From a bacterium (GTDB taxonomy: Bacteria; JALSQH01), in the NCBI GenBank assembly GCA_027004335.1, contig JALTID010000250.1, positions 1 to 6,005 of the forward strand: a stretch of DNA of 6,005 nucleotides, written 5' to 3'. The notes beneath the pieces are model-generated. The model searched no databases, had not been told where the DNA came from, and worked only from the letters and a program-made list of their open reading frames with translations. The translations under genes were made by a program, and so were the position numbers. Below are positions 5,810-6,005 of the stretch, piece after piece; position 1 is the first letter of the stretch, and each line of letters starts with the position of its first letter.

Positions 5810-6005
5810 TTATAATACTCCTGTAGAGGATTTTTCCATTTTTAAGGATTTTTTCTACCTTTCCTTCTTCCTCAAGGATGTCCAGGTTGCCGATTATTTC
5901 TGAAAAGATGAGGAATATTTCCTGTTTCTTCTCAGGGAAAAGGTTGGTAGCAATATCAAAGGGAGTCATTGGTTCATTTTTTATTAAATTCAGTATCCTG
6001 TGTTG
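5763..6005 (-). CDS. MBL-fold metallohydrolase, C-terminal winged-helix part (5' end beyond window)
   Basis: The last 80 residues of a gene that enters from the right edge. The frame is open from base 6005 without a start, and an internal ATG at 5969 falls in the middle of the domain, so that ATG is not the gene start. The pattern is ILNLI, then MTPFDIATNLFP, a helix with FSEIIGNLDILEEEGKVEK, and a wing ending NGKILYR. It matches the winged helix that closes LACTB2-like metallo-beta-lactamase-fold hydrolases (the BLACT_WH type), which reads like xxEIAxxLFP...AxxEVLAHLDxLxxEGxV. The metal-binding HxHxDH domain would be upstream and is not seen. About 16 residues follow the wing and overlap the alpha/beta hydrolase start. 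The two hydrolases probably share an operon. A stand-alone small wHTH regulator is the alternative, but it is less likely because the frame stays open to the edge. Confidence 0.72.
   Translation of the reverse strand, partial: QHRILNLIKNEPMTPFDIATNLFPEKKQEIFLIFSEIIGNLDILEEEGKVEKILKNGKILYRSIINELASDRAGETLLQK
5818..5822 (-). promoter_or_regulatory. Ribosome binding site of the alpha/beta hydrolase within the MBL gene
   Basis: AGGAG on the minus strand, 8 nt before the hydrolase ATG, inside the reading frame of the upstream gene. It supports a true start at 5809 despite the 47-nt gene overlap. Confidence 0.65.

Noticed and set aside
5763-5969. A separate 68-residue small protein starting at ATG 5969.
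   Set aside because: The frame is open to the window edge, and the 12 residues upstream complete the first helix of the winged-helix domain. It is better read as the tail of a longer MBL-fold gene.

Overview
The window is an ordinary stretch of an AT-rich bacterial chromosome. It is densely packed, with ATG starts, mostly Shine-Dalgarno (SD)-led genes, overlapping stop and start codons, and a bifunctional-type RibF. I cannot place it in a phylum from sequence alone. I see no tRNA, rRNA, CRISPR array, insertion sequence or phage gene, and no gene-free gap longer than about 110 bases.

Layout. Positions 1-4096 hold a four-gene operon on the minus strand. Read in the direction of transcription it contains an exported protein built from 14 LVIVD-type beta-propeller units, then ktrB (K+ translocating subunit), ktrA (cytoplasmic RCK gating subunit) and ribF (riboflavin kinase/FAD synthetase), which is cut by the left edge. 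The gaps are 12 nt, 2 nt and a 4-nt ATGA overlap, so the genes are almost certainly cotranscribed and in part translationally coupled. A 108-nt divergent intergenic region (4097-4204) follows. It contains a convincing sigma70-type promoter for a plus-strand gene encoding a tandem-domain universal stress protein (USP, 4205-5038), and a weaker candidate promoter for the Ktr operon. On the right, a second minus-strand operon enters from beyond the window. It contains the C-terminal winged helix of an MBL-fold metallohydrolase (partial) and then an alpha/beta hydrolase, whose 3' end overlaps the USP gene tail-to-tail by 12 nt.

How the genes fit together. KtrB and KtrA form a complete K+ uptake system: all four selectivity-filter loops, the gating loop, the Rossmann nucleotide site and the RCK C-terminal part are intact. 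The divergent USP gene is a plausible stress-response partner, since USP domains often sit near K+ and solute transporters, but no direct link is proven here. The most unusual point is the large exported propeller protein at the head of the K+ operon. Its 14 units of about 42 residues suggest two seven-bladed propellers, and its role is unknown. The coupling of ribF to ktrA looks like genome economy rather than shared function, although FAD/NAD(H) physiology could be a link. Nothing here proves a new system. The propeller-KtrB-KtrA grouping is the part most worth following up.
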